Positions 44,768 to 53,696 of a stretch of DNA of 64,000 bases are shown here, piece by piece. The notes beneath the pieces were generated by a model. It did not search any database. It had not been told where the DNA came from and saw nothing but the letters and a program-made list of their open reading frames with translations. A program made the position numbers and the translations under genes. Where the stretch lies: NCBI GenBank assembly GCA_037444825.1, contig JBBILR010000013.1, positions 6,460 through 70,459 of the forward strand, in the 5' to 3' direction. The stretch's first letter is position 1. Every line of letters starts with the position of its first letter. The stretch comes from JBFLVU01 sp037444825. GTDB taxonomy: Bacteria; Acidobacteriota; UBA4820; DSQY01.

Positions 44768-44789
44768 GTCCTTCGGGAACGCGGGATTC

Positions 44790-44816
44790 GGGGGGGCGCT
44801 CCGGCGCCCCCCTTTT
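44790..44816 (+). terminator. Rho-independent terminator after the FadL-like gene
   Basis: GGGGGGCGC, loop TCCG, GCGCCCCCC then TTTT. It is a strong hairpin 22 bases past the stop codon. A weak promoter-like pair (TTTTCA, 17-bp spacer, TACACT at 44836-44841) follows, for the hydrolase gene. Confidence 0.85.
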
Positions 44817-44947
44817 CATCGGCGGGGAAGGGGGCTACACTGGCTCCGTCGCGAGGATCGGGCGGAGCGAGAAACGGGAGGTGATCCGGCGGAGCCGGGC
44901 GGCGGAGGGCCCCCGGACCGGAGCCACTCCCAAGAGGAGGAAAGGCA

Positions 44948-46180
44948 ATGAGAGGAAAAGGAACGGTGGCGGCCCTGGTCCTGCTGGCCCTGCTGGCTCT
45001 GCCGGCGGCGGCCCAGGCCCCGAACTTCTCCAAGATCGTCGTCCTGGGGGACAGCCTCTCCGCGGGGTACATCGACGGAGGCCTCCACCAGTACGGCCAG
45101 GAACACGCCTACTGCACCCGCATCGCCGAGCAGGTGGGCCATCCCCTCACCCTGCCCCTCATCTCCTACCCCGGCATTCCCATCTGCCTGAGGCTCGCCG
45201 GCTTCGACCACAACGGCCTGCCGATCCTGGAGCCGGCGGGGACCGCCATGGGTTCCCTCATGAACCCCCTCTCCCAGCCCACCGACATCGCCGTTCCGGG
45301 CCACACCTCGCTGGACCTCGTCAACAAGAAGCCGGAAGGGGCCCCCGACACGCTCACCGACCTCATCCTCGGCTTCCCCAGCTATTACCTGGGAGGTCAG
45401 CCGGCCCGGAGCCAACTGGAGATGGCGGGGGTCCTGCAGCCCACCTTCGTCATCCTCTGGATCGGCGCCAACGACACCCTGGGCGGCGCCCTCTCCGGCG
45501 ACCCGGCCAACACCATCCCCACGTCGGTCTTTAAGCAGACCTTCCCGGCCATCCTGAACGCCCTCCAGGCCACCGGCGCCAAGATCGTGGTGGGGAACAT
45601 CCCCAACGTCACCGTGGTCCCCGCCCTCACCACCGGCCGGTACCTGAAGGACCTCGGCGTTCCGCTGAAGGTCCTGGGCATCACCCCCGCCGACTACGTG
45701 ACGCCCGCCGGCATGACCCACGTGAAGGCCATCCTCGCCGGCCAGGCCCAGGGACCGCTCACCGCCTCGGAGGTTCTGACCCGCAAGGAGGCGGAGCAGA
45801 TCAAGAAGATCGTTCTCGAGGACAACAAGGTCATCGCCAAGGCCTGCAAGGCCGCGGGTGTCCCGGTGGTGGACGTCTACCACGAGGTGAACCGAATTCA
45901 CAAGGCGGGGTACGAGCTTCCCAATGGGCAGAAGATCTACACCAGCTTTCTGGGCGGCGTTTTCAGCCTCGACGGGGTCCACCCCACCTACACCGGCCAG
46001 GCCATCATCGCCAACGCGTATATCGACGCCATCAACAAGGGCTACAAGACCAACATCCCCCACGTCGACGTCATGGAGACGAGCCTCCGCGACCCGTGGG
46101 GCTTCGCGCTGGCCCCGGGAGCCCTCCCCCAGTTCGACCTCTCGGCCTACGAGCCCATCCTGGAACGCTGGAACCGCTAG
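44948..46180 (+). CDS. Secreted SGNH/GDSL-family hydrolase
   Basis: A 410-residue exported esterase or lipase. Signal peptide: MRGKGTVAALVLLALLALPAAAQA. Block I GDSLSAG supplies the catalytic Ser, block III GANDT the oxyanion Asn, and block V DGVHPT the Asp and His, so the triad is complete. The protein is longer than typical GDSL enzymes because of a large insert between blocks. Next to FadL, it may release fatty acids for uptake, which is inference. AGAGGAGGAAAGG precedes the ATG. Confidence 0.9.
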   Translation: MRGKGTVAALVLLALLALPAAAQAPNFSKIVVLGDSLSAGYIDGGLHQYGQEHAYCTRIAEQVGHPLTLPLISYPGIPICLRLAGFDHNGLPILEPAGTAMGSLMNPLSQPTDIAVPGHTSLDLVNKKPEGAPDTLTDLILGFPSYYLGGQPARSQLEMAGVLQPTFVILWIGANDTLGGALSGDPANTIPTSVFKQTFPAILNALQATGAKIVVGNIPNVTVVPALTTGRYLKDLGVPLKVLGITPADYVTPAGMTHVKAILAGQAQGPLTASEVLTRKEAEQIKKIVLEDNKVIAKACKAAGVPVVDVYHEVNRIHKAGYELPNGQKIYTSFLGGVFSLDGVHPTYTGQAIIANAYIDAINKGYKTNIPHVDVMETSLRDPWGFALAPGALPQFDLSAYEPILERWNR

Positions 46181-46205
46181 GCGCCGTTCCCTTTCGCCGA
46201 CCGGG

Positions 46206-46231
46206 AAGGGGCCCTACGGGGCCCCTTTTTC
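46206..46231 (+). terminator. Rho-independent terminator after the GDSL gene
   Basis: AAGGGGCCC, loop TAC, GGGCCCCTT, with a TTTTT run. It is 25 bases past the stop and closes the FadL/GDSL block before the next gene. Confidence 0.88.
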
Positions 46232-46291
46232 TTTCCGGCAGCGAAGGTACAATGGCCCTGCGGCCGCGGTTCGGCCGAAGGGGGTAGTCCG

Positions 46292-47017
46292 ATGGACCGG
46301 AAGATCGTGCTCGTGACGGGGGCCTCCTCGGGGATCGGCGAGGCGTCGGCCCGCCTGCTGGCGCAGAGGAAGCACACGGTGGTCCTCTCCGGAAGGAACG
46401 GGGAACGCCTGAAGGGGCTGGAGCGGGAGCTTGCCTCCCGGGGGCTTCGGGTGGTGGCCATTCCCGCCGACCTCACCCGGGACGAGGAGGCGCGCCACCT
46501 GGTGGCCGAAAGCCTCAAGACCTTCGGGGCGGTGGACGCCCTCCTCCACGGGGCGGGGGTCTTTCAGGTGGGCCGGCTGGAGGAGACGAGCCCCGAGGAG
46601 TTCCGCCGGGTCCTGGACACGAACCTCACCGCCCTCCACCACCTCCTGCGCCACCTCCTGCCCCACTTTTACGGCCGTAACAAGGGCCACGTGCTGGCCG
46701 TGGGTTCTGTGGCCGCCCGCCGGGCCTGGCCGCTGGAGACGGCCTACTGCGCCTCCAAGTTCGGTCTCGTGGGGCTGCTGGAGGCCCTCCGGGCCGAGGG
46801 CCGGGAGCGGGGCCTCAAGGTGACCCTCCTCCACCCCGGTCCCACGGCCACGCCCATCTGGAGCGCCTTCCCGGGGAAGGCCCCGCTGGAGCGCATGCTG
46901 AAGCCGGAGACGGTGGCCGAGGCGGTGGCTTTCCTCCTCGACATGCCCCCGGAGGCCCTTCCCGAGGAGCTCACCCTCACCCCCGCCGAGGACCCCTTCC
47001 GGGGCCAGCGGCGGTAG
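46292..47017 (+). CDS. Short-chain dehydrogenase/reductase
   Basis: A 241-residue classical SDR. The coenzyme motif is TGASSGIGEASA, SGRNGERL suggests NADP(H), and YCASK with the serine in AVGSVA completes the catalytic set. The NNAG motif is replaced by HGAG, a variation seen in some SDRs. Substrate unknown. It is followed 7 bases later by a geranylgeranyl-reductase-like gene, so both may act on isoprenoid or lipid substrates (inference). A TACAAT at 46248-46253 could be its -10 box, but no clear -35 is seen. Confidence 0.85.
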   Translation: MDRKIVLVTGASSGIGEASARLLAQRKHTVVLSGRNGERLKGLERELASRGLRVVAIPADLTRDEEARHLVAESLKTFGAVDALLHGAGVFQVGRLEETSPEEFRRVLDTNLTALHHLLRHLLPHFYGRNKGHVLAVGSVAARRAWPLETAYCASKFGLVGLLEALRAEGRERGLKVTLLHPGPTATPIWSAFPGKAPLERMLKPETVAEAVAFLLDMPPEALPEELTLTPAEDPFRGQRR

Positions 47018-47024
47018 GAAAGCC

Positions 47025-48227
47025 GTGGCCGTCTCGGGCCATTCCGCTGCCGGGGGCGGCGGGCCCACGCGAACGAACTGGGACGTGGTGGTGGCCGGGG
47101 CCGGCCCCGCCGGCTCCGTCACGGCCCTGCACCTGGCCCGCCGGGGCTTTCGGGTGGCCCTCCGCGACCGCTTCGCCTTTCCCCGGGAGAAGGTGTGCGG
47201 GGACGGCCTCATCGCCGATTCCTTGAAGGTCCTTCGGAGGGCGGGCCTCTTCGAGAGGGCCGCCGCCGAAGGTTTTCCCGTCTCCTCGGCCCTGGCCTAC
47301 TCCCCCTACGGCACCGCCGTGGAGGTTCGCGGGGAAGCCCTGGTTCTGGAGCGCCGCAAGCTGGACGCGTTGCTCCTGGAGGCGGCGGTGGGGGAGGGGG
47401 CGGACTTCGCCGTGGGAAGGGTCCGGGCGCTCGGTCCTTCCGGCGACGTAGTCCAGGTGGAGGTGGAGGGGGCCGAGGAGCCCCTGCGGGCCTCTTACGC
47501 CGTCCTGGCCACCGGGGCGGACCTTCATCTCGTCAGGCCCATGGAGGGGCAGCTTCCCGCCCCCTCCGCCGTGGCCCTGCGGGCCTACGTCCGCTCCCGG
47601 ACGCCCCTGGACAAGATGGTCTTCGCCTTTCTCCGGGACCTCCTTCCCGGCTACGGGTGGATCTTTCCCATGAGAGGAGGCCTTTATAACGTGGGAGTGG
47701 GACTGCCGTTCGAACAGGGCCCCCGCCTCAAGACCCTCTTCCGCGGCTTCTTGGAGACCTTTCCCCCGGCCCGGGACCTTCTCGGGCAAGGGGAGCTTCT
47801 GGGCGAGCCCCGGGGGGCGCCCCTTCGCACCGGCTTCCGGGGGGCGAGCCCCCGCCCCCACTTCCGGATCCTGGTGGCCGGCGAGGCCTTGGGGACCACC
47901 TACCCCTTTTCCGGAGAAGGGATCGGGAAGGCCATGGAATCGGGGGAGGCGGCGGCCGAGGCGCTGGAGATGGCCCTCTCCGGGGGGGGACCCGCGGCCC
48001 TGGAGGTCTACCCCCGGATCCTGGAGAGCCGCCTGAAGCCCCGTTACTTCGGCTACGAAATGGCGGAGCGGTGGATCTCCCGCCCATGGCTCTGCGAGGC
48101 GATCTTCCGCCGGGCCCGGCAAAGCCGCTGGATGCAGGAGGCCCTCGCCGGCCTGGCGGCGGAGACGGTGGACCCCCGGGACGTCTTTTCTTGGAAGGGC
48201 TTCTTCAAGTCCCTGCTCTGGCGGTGA
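47025..48227 (+). CDS. Geranylgeranyl-reductase-family flavoprotein
   Basis: A 400-residue FAD-dependent oxidoreductase. The dinucleotide motif GAGPAGSVTALHLARRG starts near residue 25, followed by PREKVCGDGL, which is typical of the GGR family, then VLATGAD and the GD-like segment VAGEALGTTYPFSGEGIGKAMESG. Substrates in this family are isoprenoid double bonds of quinones, chlorophyll or lipid. Start GTG 47025, a short gap after the SDR gene. The first 18 residues are Gly/Ala-rich. It is convergent with hemolysin III. Confidence 0.87.
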   Translation: MAVSGHSAAGGGGPTRTNWDVVVAGAGPAGSVTALHLARRGFRVALRDRFAFPREKVCGDGLIADSLKVLRRAGLFERAAAEGFPVSSALAYSPYGTAVEVRGEALVLERRKLDALLLEAAVGEGADFAVGRVRALGPSGDVVQVEVEGAEEPLRASYAVLATGADLHLVRPMEGQLPAPSAVALRAYVRSRTPLDKMVFAFLRDLLPGYGWIFPMRGGLYNVGVGLPFEQGPRLKTLFRGFLETFPPARDLLGQGELLGEPRGAPLRTGFRGASPRPHFRILVAGEALGTTYPFSGEGIGKAMESGEAAAEALEMALSGGGPAALEVYPRILESRLKPRYFGYEMAERWISRPWLCEAIFRRARQSRWMQEALAGLAAETVDPRDVFSWKGFFKSLLWR

Positions 48228-48233
48228 GAAGTC

Positions 48234-48875
48234 TCACGACCCCGCCGGGGGCTTGACGGCCACGAAGACGGCGAAGAAGTGCAGGACGCTCCCCGCCAGG
48301 ACGAAGAGGTGCCAAATGGCGTGGTGGAAGGGGAGGGGGCGCATGCCGAAGAAGACCGTTCCCGCCGTGTAGGCCACGCCGCCCGCCACCAGCAGGCCCA
48401 GGGAGAGGCCCGGCAGGGCCTGGGTCACGGGAATCCAGGCGATGACCACCAGCCACCCCATGGCGATGTAGACCAGGGTGGAAAGGAGCAGGAATCGGTC
48501 GGCGATGAGGATCTTGGTGAAGATCCCCAGGAGGGCCAGCCCCCAGATCACGCCGAAGAGGGACCACCCCCAGGGCCCCCGCAGGTTCACGAGCATGAAG
48601 GGGGTGTAGGTCCCGGCGATGAGCAGGAAGATGGCCGAATGGTCGAGGATCATGAGGACCCGCTTGACCTTCGGCCAGGGAAAGGCGTGGTAGAGGGTGG
48701 AGGCGGAGTATAGAAGGACCAGGGAGGCGGCGAAGACCGAGCAGGAGACCACGTGCCAGGCCGTCCCCGCGAGGATCGCCCGGCCCAGGAGGTAGGGCAC
48801 GCCCACCACGCTCAGCAAAAGCCCCAGCCCGTGGGTGAGGGCGTTGGCCAGTTCTTCGGCGTGGGGGAGCCTCAT
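48234..48875 (-). CDS. Hemolysin III family membrane protein
   Basis: A 213-residue inner-membrane protein with seven predicted helices, of the PAQR/HlyIII family (E. coli YqfA). Conserved features present are EELANALTHGLGLLLS at the start, SASTLYHAF, LDHSAIFLLIAGTYTPF and, in the last helix, FHHAIWHLFVLAGS, carrying the histidines thought to bind zinc. The name is historical; hemolysis is not implied. It is the 3' member of a minus-strand group. Confidence 0.9.
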   Translation of the reverse strand: MRLPHAEELANALTHGLGLLLSVVGVPYLLGRAILAGTAWHVVSCSVFAASLVLLYSASTLYHAFPWPKVKRVLMILDHSAIFLLIAGTYTPFMLVNLRGPWGWSLFGVIWGLALLGIFTKILIADRFLLLSTLVYIAMGWLVVIAWIPVTQALPGLSLGLLVAGGVAYTAGTVFFGMRPLPFHHAIWHLFVLAGSVLHFFAVFVAVKPPAGS

Positions 48876-48917
48876 GGGCCTTTCCTCGGGGAAGCGAAGT
48901 CCTCCGGAAACTCCAGT

Positions 48918-49514
48918 CTACTTGAAATCCCGGGAGAGTTCAAGCCGCATCACCGGACGGCGGGGGGACCGCCGCGCCGCCACCCGGAACCCGGCGGCTT
49001 CGAAAAGGGACCGGACCCCCGTGTACAGGAAGGGGGCCGGAAGGAGGCCTTTCGGGTTCTCCTGGGGGTACCCCTCCAGGATCTCCGCTCCCCGGCTCCT
49101 GGCGTAGCGGACGGCGGCGGCGAGAAGGAAAGCCGCCACCCCCCGCTTCCGGTGGCCCTTGGCCACGAAGAAGCAGACCACCGACCACACGGGCCGCCCG
49201 TCCACCGGGCGGAGAACCCTGGAACGCTCCAGGCGCGGGAAGGAGCCTCGGGGGCCCAGGGAGATCCAGCCCGCCGGCTCGTCCCCCGCGAAGGCCAGGA
49301 GCCCGGGCACCTCCCCGGAGCGAACCCGCGCCTCCATCGCCTCTCGATGGGCCCTTCCCTTTCCCCGCTCGAAATCCCGGGGCTCCAGGCGCCAGTACAT
49401 GCACCAGCAGCCGCCGCAGGCCCCCCGCTCCCCGAAGAGGCGGAGAAAGTCGCCCCAGCGCTCCGGCGTCAGGGGCTCCGCGCGAAGGGCGGTCCCTGGG
49501 CATGGACGGTCCAT
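48918..49514 (-). CDS. GNAT-family acetyltransferase
   Basis: A 198-residue acetyltransferase-like protein. The acetyl-CoA region is VVCFFVAKGHRKRGVAAFLLAAAVRYARSRGA, where KGHRKRGV fits the Q/RxxGxG/A pyrophosphate loop loosely. An N-terminal motif ERGACGGCWCMYWRL, with three cysteines, is seen in a subgroup of GNAT proteins. The substrate is not known. It sits 4 bases past the cupin stop codon, so the two are likely cotranscribed. Confidence 0.8.
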   Translation of the reverse strand: MDRPCPGTALRAEPLTPERWGDFLRLFGERGACGGCWCMYWRLEPRDFERGKGRAHREAMEARVRSGEVPGLLAFAGDEPAGWISLGPRGSFPRLERSRVLRPVDGRPVWSVVCFFVAKGHRKRGVAAFLLAAAVRYARSRGAEILEGYPQENPKGLLPAPFLYTGVRSLFEAAGFRVAARRSPRRPVMRLELSRDFK

Positions 49515-49517
49515 CGG

Positions 49518-50012
49518 TCACTCCGGGCCGCAGAGGGCGGCGATGAGGGGGGCGAAGGCGGGGTAGGCGGCGGCCAGTTGGGCCCGCCCTCCTACTTCGA
49601 AATCCTGCGGCGAAAAGCCGGGGGTCATGGTGGTTCCCAGCAGGGCCCACCGCCCTCCGGCCTTCAGACGGCTTCCTTGCCACGTCCCCGCCGGGACCAC
49701 GAGCTGGCAGCGTTCCCCGCTCAGAACGGCGGAGCCCAGGAGAAGGTGCCGCCCCGTCCCGTCGGGGTGGAGGAGAAGCAGCTCCACGGGGTCCCCGGCG
49801 TAGAAGTGGTAGATCTCGTCGTGCCGGAGGCGGTGCAAGCGAGAGCACTCCCCTTCGGTGAGGAGGTAGAGGATGGCGGTGGCCCGGGGCCGTCCCCCGC
49901 CTCCTCCCTCTTCCGGCCCCAGCCGGTAGGTCTCGGCGAAGAACCCCCCCTCCAGGGGCAGGGGCTGGAGTCCCAACGCTTCGGCGATTCGGTCCCCCTC
50001 GCTCCGGCTCAC
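49518..50012 (-). CDS. Cupin-fold protein, DUF985 family
   Basis: A 164-residue single-domain cupin. The DUF985 pattern is EGGFFAETYR at the start, TAILYLLTEGECSRLHRLRHDEIYHFYAGDPVELLLLH in the middle, and VVPAGTWQGSRL, GTTMTPGFSPQDFE near the end. The H and E residues in HDEIYHF fit a metal or ligand pocket. Function is unknown, though the fold suggests sugar or small-molecule binding. Start GTG 50012 overlaps the stop of the CNNM gene by 4 bases. Confidence 0.88.
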   Translation of the reverse strand: MSRSEGDRIAEALGLQPLPLEGGFFAETYRLGPEEGGGGGRPRATAILYLLTEGECSRLHRLRHDEIYHFYAGDPVELLLLHPDGTGRHLLLGSAVLSGERCQLVVPAGTWQGSRLKAGGRWALLGTTMTPGFSPQDFEVGGRAQLAAAYPAFAPLIAALCGPE

Positions 50013-51334
50013 GGCGCCGTCCCCTCGCCTGGGGGGCCCTCCGAAAGGGGCGTGACCAGCACCTTGTCCACCCGCCTCCCGTCCATGTCCACCACTTCGA
50101 AGCGGAGGTTCCCCCAGACGAAGCGGTCGGCGGTCCGGGGCACCCGCCCCAGCCGGGCCATGGCGAAGCCGGCCAGGGTGTGGAAGAGGCCCCGCTCCTC
50201 CCCGGGCAGGCGCTCCAGGCCGAAGATCTCCTTGAAGCGGTCCAGGGGCAGGAGCCCGTCGAGGAGCCAGGAGCCGTCCTCCCGCCGGACCGCCTCGGGC
50301 TCCTCCGGGAGGGGGGAGAAGGAGATCTCCCCCACCACGCTTTCCAGCAGGTCGTGCAGGGAGACCACCCCCTGGAGGGCCCCGTACTCGTCCACCACGA
50401 AGACGAGGTGGACCCGGTTTTCCCGGAAGGCGTCCAGCAGCTTGAGGGCCGGCGTACCCTCGGGGACGAAGACCGGCGGCCTCAGGCAGGACCGGAGGTG
50501 GAAGGGCTTCCCCAGAAGCTCCCGGGCGAGCAGGTCCCGCGTGTGCACCACCCCCAGGAGGTTGTCGAGGCTGCCCCGGGCCACGGGGTACCGGCCGTGG
50601 GGGTGGTCCCGCAGAATCTCGAGAATCCGCTCTTTTCCGGCCCCCTCCTCCAGCCAGACCACCTCCGCCCGGGGGGTCATGAGGTCGGCGGCCCTCCGGC
50701 GGCCCAGGCGCAGGACGCCGTGGACCATGTCCCGCTCCACCCGCTGGAAGGTCCCCGCCTGGGCCCCCTCGTCCAAGAGGATCCGGATCTCCTCGCCGGT
50801 GACGGGGGCGTCCTCGGGACGCTGGATCCCGAAGAGGCGCAGCAGGACGCGGGTGGAGAGGGACAGGAAGCCCACCACCGGAGAGGCCAGGGCGGCGAAA
50901 ACCTTGAGGGGGGGCGCCGCCAGGGTCGCCAGCCTCTCGGGGCGGGAGAGGGCGAGGTGTTTGGGGAGCAGTTCCCCGAAGAGGATGGAGACGTAGGTGA
51001 TGGCCACCACCACCGCTCCGAGGGCCGCGGCGTGGAGAGTGGGGGCGGGAAGGCCCAGGGGGGACAGCGCCTCCGCCAGGGGATCGGCCAACGTGGCCCC
51101 GCCGAAGGCCCCCGCCAGGATCCCCACCAGGGTGATCCCCGTCTGAATGGTGGAGAGGAAGGTGCCGGGCTCCCGCTGGAGGTCCAGGGCGGCCTGGGCC
51201 CCCCGGTTTCCCCGTGCCGCCCACTTCATGAGGCGGGTCTTCCGGGCCGACACGACGGCGATCTCCGAAAGGGCGAGGAGCCCGTTCAGCACCACCAGAA
51301 CGCCCAGAACCGCCACCTCCGCCACCCGGCCCAC
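50009..51334 (-). CDS. CNNM/CorC-family transporter with CBS pair
   Basis: A 441-residue inner-membrane protein of the hemolysin C/CNNM group, thought to handle Mg or Co ions. The N-terminal DUF21 domain has four hydrophobic segments (LGVLVVLNGLLALSEIAVVSARK is typical), then two CBS domains (MTPRAEVVWLEE and the region ending VVDEYGALQGVVSLHDLLE) and a C-terminal CorC_HlyC domain (GLLPLDRFKEIFGL). Start GTG 51334 is chosen since GGGAGG is 5 bases upstream; earlier starts run into the bacterioferritin promoter region. It overlaps the cupin gene. Confidence 0.9.
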   Translation of the reverse strand: MGRVAEVAVLGVLVVLNGLLALSEIAVVSARKTRLMKWAARGNRGAQAALDLQREPGTFLSTIQTGITLVGILAGAFGGATLADPLAEALSPLGLPAPTLHAAALGAVVVAITYVSILFGELLPKHLALSRPERLATLAAPPLKVFAALASPVVGFLSLSTRVLLRLFGIQRPEDAPVTGEEIRILLDEGAQAGTFQRVERDMVHGVLRLGRRRAADLMTPRAEVVWLEEGAGKERILEILRDHPHGRYPVARGSLDNLLGVVHTRDLLARELLGKPFHLRSCLRPPVFVPEGTPALKLLDAFRENRVHLVFVVDEYGALQGVVSLHDLLESVVGEISFSPLPEEPEAVRREDGSWLLDGLLPLDRFKEIFGLERLPGEERGLFHTLAGFAMARLGRVPRTADRFVWGNLRFEVVDMDGRRVDKVLVTPLSEGPPGEGTAP

Positions 51335-51440
51335 GTCCGCCTCCCTCTGCAGGATACCAAAGGCGGGAGGGTCTGGCTCCTCTTTCCGCCACAAGAAGGG
51401 TAAACTGGGGTGGAAATTTGGACCGAGAAAGGAGCGAACC

Positions 51441-51914
51441 ATGAAAGGCGACCCCAAGGTGATCCAGGCGCTCAACGACCTCCTGGCGGAGGAACTCACG
51501 GCCATCAACCAGTACATGGTCCACTCGGAGATGTGCGACAACTGGGGCTACGAGAAGCTGCACAAGGCCATCGAAAAGCAGGCCTTCGACGAGATGCACC
51601 ACGCCGAATGGCTCATCCAGCGGATCCTCTTTCTGGAAGGCACACCCACCGTCTCCAGGCTCAACAAGATGACCATCGGAAAGACGGTGAAGGACATGGT
51701 CCTCAACGATTACCAGGCGGAAGTGGACGCGGTGAAGGCCTACAACGCGGCCATCCAAACCGCCGTCTCCTGCCACGACAACGGCACCCGGGACCTCCTC
51801 ACGAAGATCCTCAAGGACGAGGAAGCGCACGTGGATTGGGCCGAGGTTCAGCGCGACCAGATCGAGCAGATGGGCCTCGCCAACTACCTGCAGAACCAGG
51901 TGAAGGGGGAGTGA
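51441..51914 (+). CDS. bfr: Bacterioferritin
   Basis: Iron-storage 24-mer with heme at the dimer interface. The 157 residues start MKGDPKVIQALNDLLAEELTAINQY. The ferroxidase ligands are visible: Glu in AEELTA, Glu and His in FDEMHHAEW, Glu in YQAEVDA, and Glu and His in DEEAHVDW; the heme-ligating Met is the one in DEMHH. The usual length and all site residues support full function. GGAG precedes the ATG. It is divergent from the CNNM gene. Confidence 0.96.
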   Translation: MKGDPKVIQALNDLLAEELTAINQYMVHSEMCDNWGYEKLHKAIEKQAFDEMHHAEWLIQRILFLEGTPTVSRLNKMTIGKTVKDMVLNDYQAEVDAVKAYNAAIQTAVSCHDNGTRDLLTKILKDEEAHVDWAEVQRDQIEQMGLANYLQNQVKGE

Positions 51915-51984
51915 GGCGCCGGCCCCCCCTTAAACCTCCGGGCGGCCTCTCCGGTCTGGGGAGCCTGAAGATGAGGAGAACGCC

Positions 51985-52512
51985 ATGACGAAGACCACGA
52001 GGAACGTCCTGATCGCCGGCACCCTGGCCCTGGCGGCGGCCTTGGCGGCCGCCGCCGCGGGTCCCCTCCGGAACCCCGAAGCCCTCCGGGACCTCGGCCT
52101 CTCCCCGGAGCAGAGCCAGAAGCTCTCCGACCTCCGCTACGCCCACCGGGCCAAGATGATCGAAGAGCGGGCCGCCCTGGAAAAGAAGACCCTCGAACTG
52201 AAGCGGGAGCTGGACAAGGAAAACCCCGACGGGGCCGCCGCCCTGCGCCTCGTGGACGAGGTCTCCGCCCTTCGCGCCCGCATGGCCCGGGAGCGCCTCG
52301 CCCACCAGCTGGAGGTCCGCAAGATCCTCACCCCCGAACAGTGGGCCAAGGCCAGGGAGACCTTCCGCGGGGAGTGGGGCGGAAGGCGCGGCCGGGGCCG
52401 GGGAGGCCTCCGAGGCGAGGGCCCGGGACCCCGCCCCGGCTTCGGCCCCGGATCTCCCGGCTGCCGCGGCCAGGGTCCCGCCGGGCCTCCGGAGCCTCCG
52501 CCGGAGCCCTGA
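51985..52512 (+). CDS. Periplasmic Spy/CpxP-like protein
   Basis: A 175-residue exported protein. A signal peptide (MTKTTRNVLIAGTLALAAALAAAAAG) is followed by a helical domain with LSPEQSQKLSDLRYAH and LTPEQWAKARE, the LTPEQ-type repeats of the Spy/CpxP heavy-metal and chaperone family. The C-terminal 45 residues are Gly/Pro/Arg-rich and low-complexity. It lies 70 bases after bacterioferritin; a role in metal or envelope stress is inferred. Confidence 0.8.
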   Translation: MTKTTRNVLIAGTLALAAALAAAAAGPLRNPEALRDLGLSPEQSQKLSDLRYAHRAKMIEERAALEKKTLELKRELDKENPDGAAALRLVDEVSALRARMARERLAHQLEVRKILTPEQWAKARETFRGEWGGRRGRGRGGLRGEGPGPRPGFGPGSPGCRGQGPAGPPEPPPEP

Positions 52513-52539
52513 GCGGTTTTCCGGCGCGCCATCCCATCG

Positions 52540-52562
52540 AGGGCGGCCCACCAGGGCCGCCC
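52540..52562 (+). terminator. Probable terminator after the Spy-like gene
   Basis: GGGCGGCC and GGCCGCCC form an 8-bp stem with a 6-base loop, followed by TTCCCTTT. It lies between the Spy-like gene and the pheS promoter. Confidence 0.6.
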
Positions 52563-52621
52563 TTCCCTTTGCCGGGGGTCCGCCGAGGGACAAACGGCGT
52601 GCTCGAAAGGCCCCTTCGTCG

Positions 52622-52650
52622 TTGTGGAAAATGCCCCACTTCGGTATAAT
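52622..52650 (+). promoter_or_regulatory. Promoter of the pheS operon
   Basis: TTGTGG, 17-bp spacer, TATAAT (perfect -10). The predicted start is near 52657, only 19 bases before the ATG, so there is no room for a T-box or leader-peptide attenuator. Confidence 0.78.
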
Positions 52651-52675
52651 CATGCGTTCAACAGGGGAGAGGTGT

Positions 52676-53689
52676 ATGTCCGAGGAAAGGGTCGCGTCCA
52701 TTCGGGAGGAATTCCAGCGGGAACTGGCCGCCGCCTCGGAGGAGTCCCAGGTTCTGGAGGTGAAGGGGCGTTACCTGGGGAAGAAGCGGGGGGTGGTCCA
52801 GGATCTCCTGGCGGCGCTCAAGGAAATCCCCCCCGAGGAGCGGCGCGCCTTCGGGCAGGCGGTGAACGCCCTCAAGAACGAGCTGGAGGCGGCGGTGGAG
52901 GAGGCCCTGGAGAGGGCCCGCTCCCGGAGGAAGGCCCCCCCCGCGGTGGACCTGACGCTGCCGGGCATCGCCCCGGAGCCGGGGGGCCTCCACCCCGTCA
53001 CCCGCGTGCGGCGCGAGATCGAGGAGATCTTCCTCTCCATGGGCTACGCCGTGGCCGACGGCCCGGAGGTGGAGGACGCCTACCACAACTTCGAGGCCCT
53101 CAACACCCCCGCCGACCACCCCTCCCGGGACATCCAGGACACCTTCTACCTGGAGGGGGGGCTTCTGCTCCGGACGCAGACCTCCCCCGTCCAGATCCGC
53201 ACCATGGAGGCGAGGAAGCCCCCCATCAAGATCATCGCCCCGGGGCGGGTCTTCCGGCGGGACGACGACGTGAGCCACTCCCCCATGTTCTTCCAGGTGG
53301 AGGGGTTGGTGGTGGACCGGGGGGTGACCCTGGCCCACCTCAAGGGGACCCTCGTCCACTTCTACCGGGCCCTCTTCCGCCGGGACGACCTCAAGATCCG
53401 CTTCCGCCCCTCCTACTTCCCCTTCACGGAGCCGTCGGCGGAGACCGACCTCTCCTGCGTCCTCTGCGGCGGGCAGGGCTGCCCCGTCTGCAAGCGCACC
53501 GGCTGGCTGGAGGTGGGGGGGTGCGGGATGGTGGACCCGGCCGTCTTCGGCTTCGTGGGCATCGACCCGGAGGAGTTCACCGGCTTCGCCTTCGGTTTGG
53601 GCATCGACCGCATCGCCATGCTCAAGTACGGCATCGGGCACATCCGGCACCTCTACGAAAACGACCTCCGTTTCCTGGAGCAGTTCTGA
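52676..53689 (+). CDS. pheS: Phenylalanine--tRNA ligase alpha subunit
   Basis: Catalytic alpha subunit of the (alpha-beta)2 synthetase. The 337 residues have an N-terminal coiled coil (about 1-85) and the class II core: motif 2 region APGRVFRRDDDVSHSPMFFQVEGLVVD and motif 3 GFAFGLGIDRIAMLKYGI. The segment CVLCGGQGCPVCKRTGW is an extra cysteine-rich insert seen in some bacterial PheS. ATG 52676 follows GGGGAGAGG. pheT starts 7 bases after its stop. Confidence 0.96.
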   Translation: MSEERVASIREEFQRELAAASEESQVLEVKGRYLGKKRGVVQDLLAALKEIPPEERRAFGQAVNALKNELEAAVEEALERARSRRKAPPAVDLTLPGIAPEPGGLHPVTRVRREIEEIFLSMGYAVADGPEVEDAYHNFEALNTPADHPSRDIQDTFYLEGGLLLRTQTSPVQIRTMEARKPPIKIIAPGRVFRRDDDVSHSPMFFQVEGLVVDRGVTLAHLKGTLVHFYRALFRRDDLKIRFRPSYFPFTEPSAETDLSCVLCGGQGCPVCKRTGWLEVGGCGMVDPAVFGFVGIDPEEFTGFAFGLGIDRIAMLKYGIGHIRHLYENDLRFLEQF

Positions 53690-53696
53690 GGCGACG

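Noticed and set aside
48234..48875. True hemolytic toxin
   Set aside because: The protein is a PAQR/HlyIII membrane protein; the name is historical and no toxin feature is present.
52590..52675. A T-box or Phe leader-peptide attenuator before pheS
   Set aside because: The leader is only about 20 bases and holds no T-box sequence or Phe codon run.
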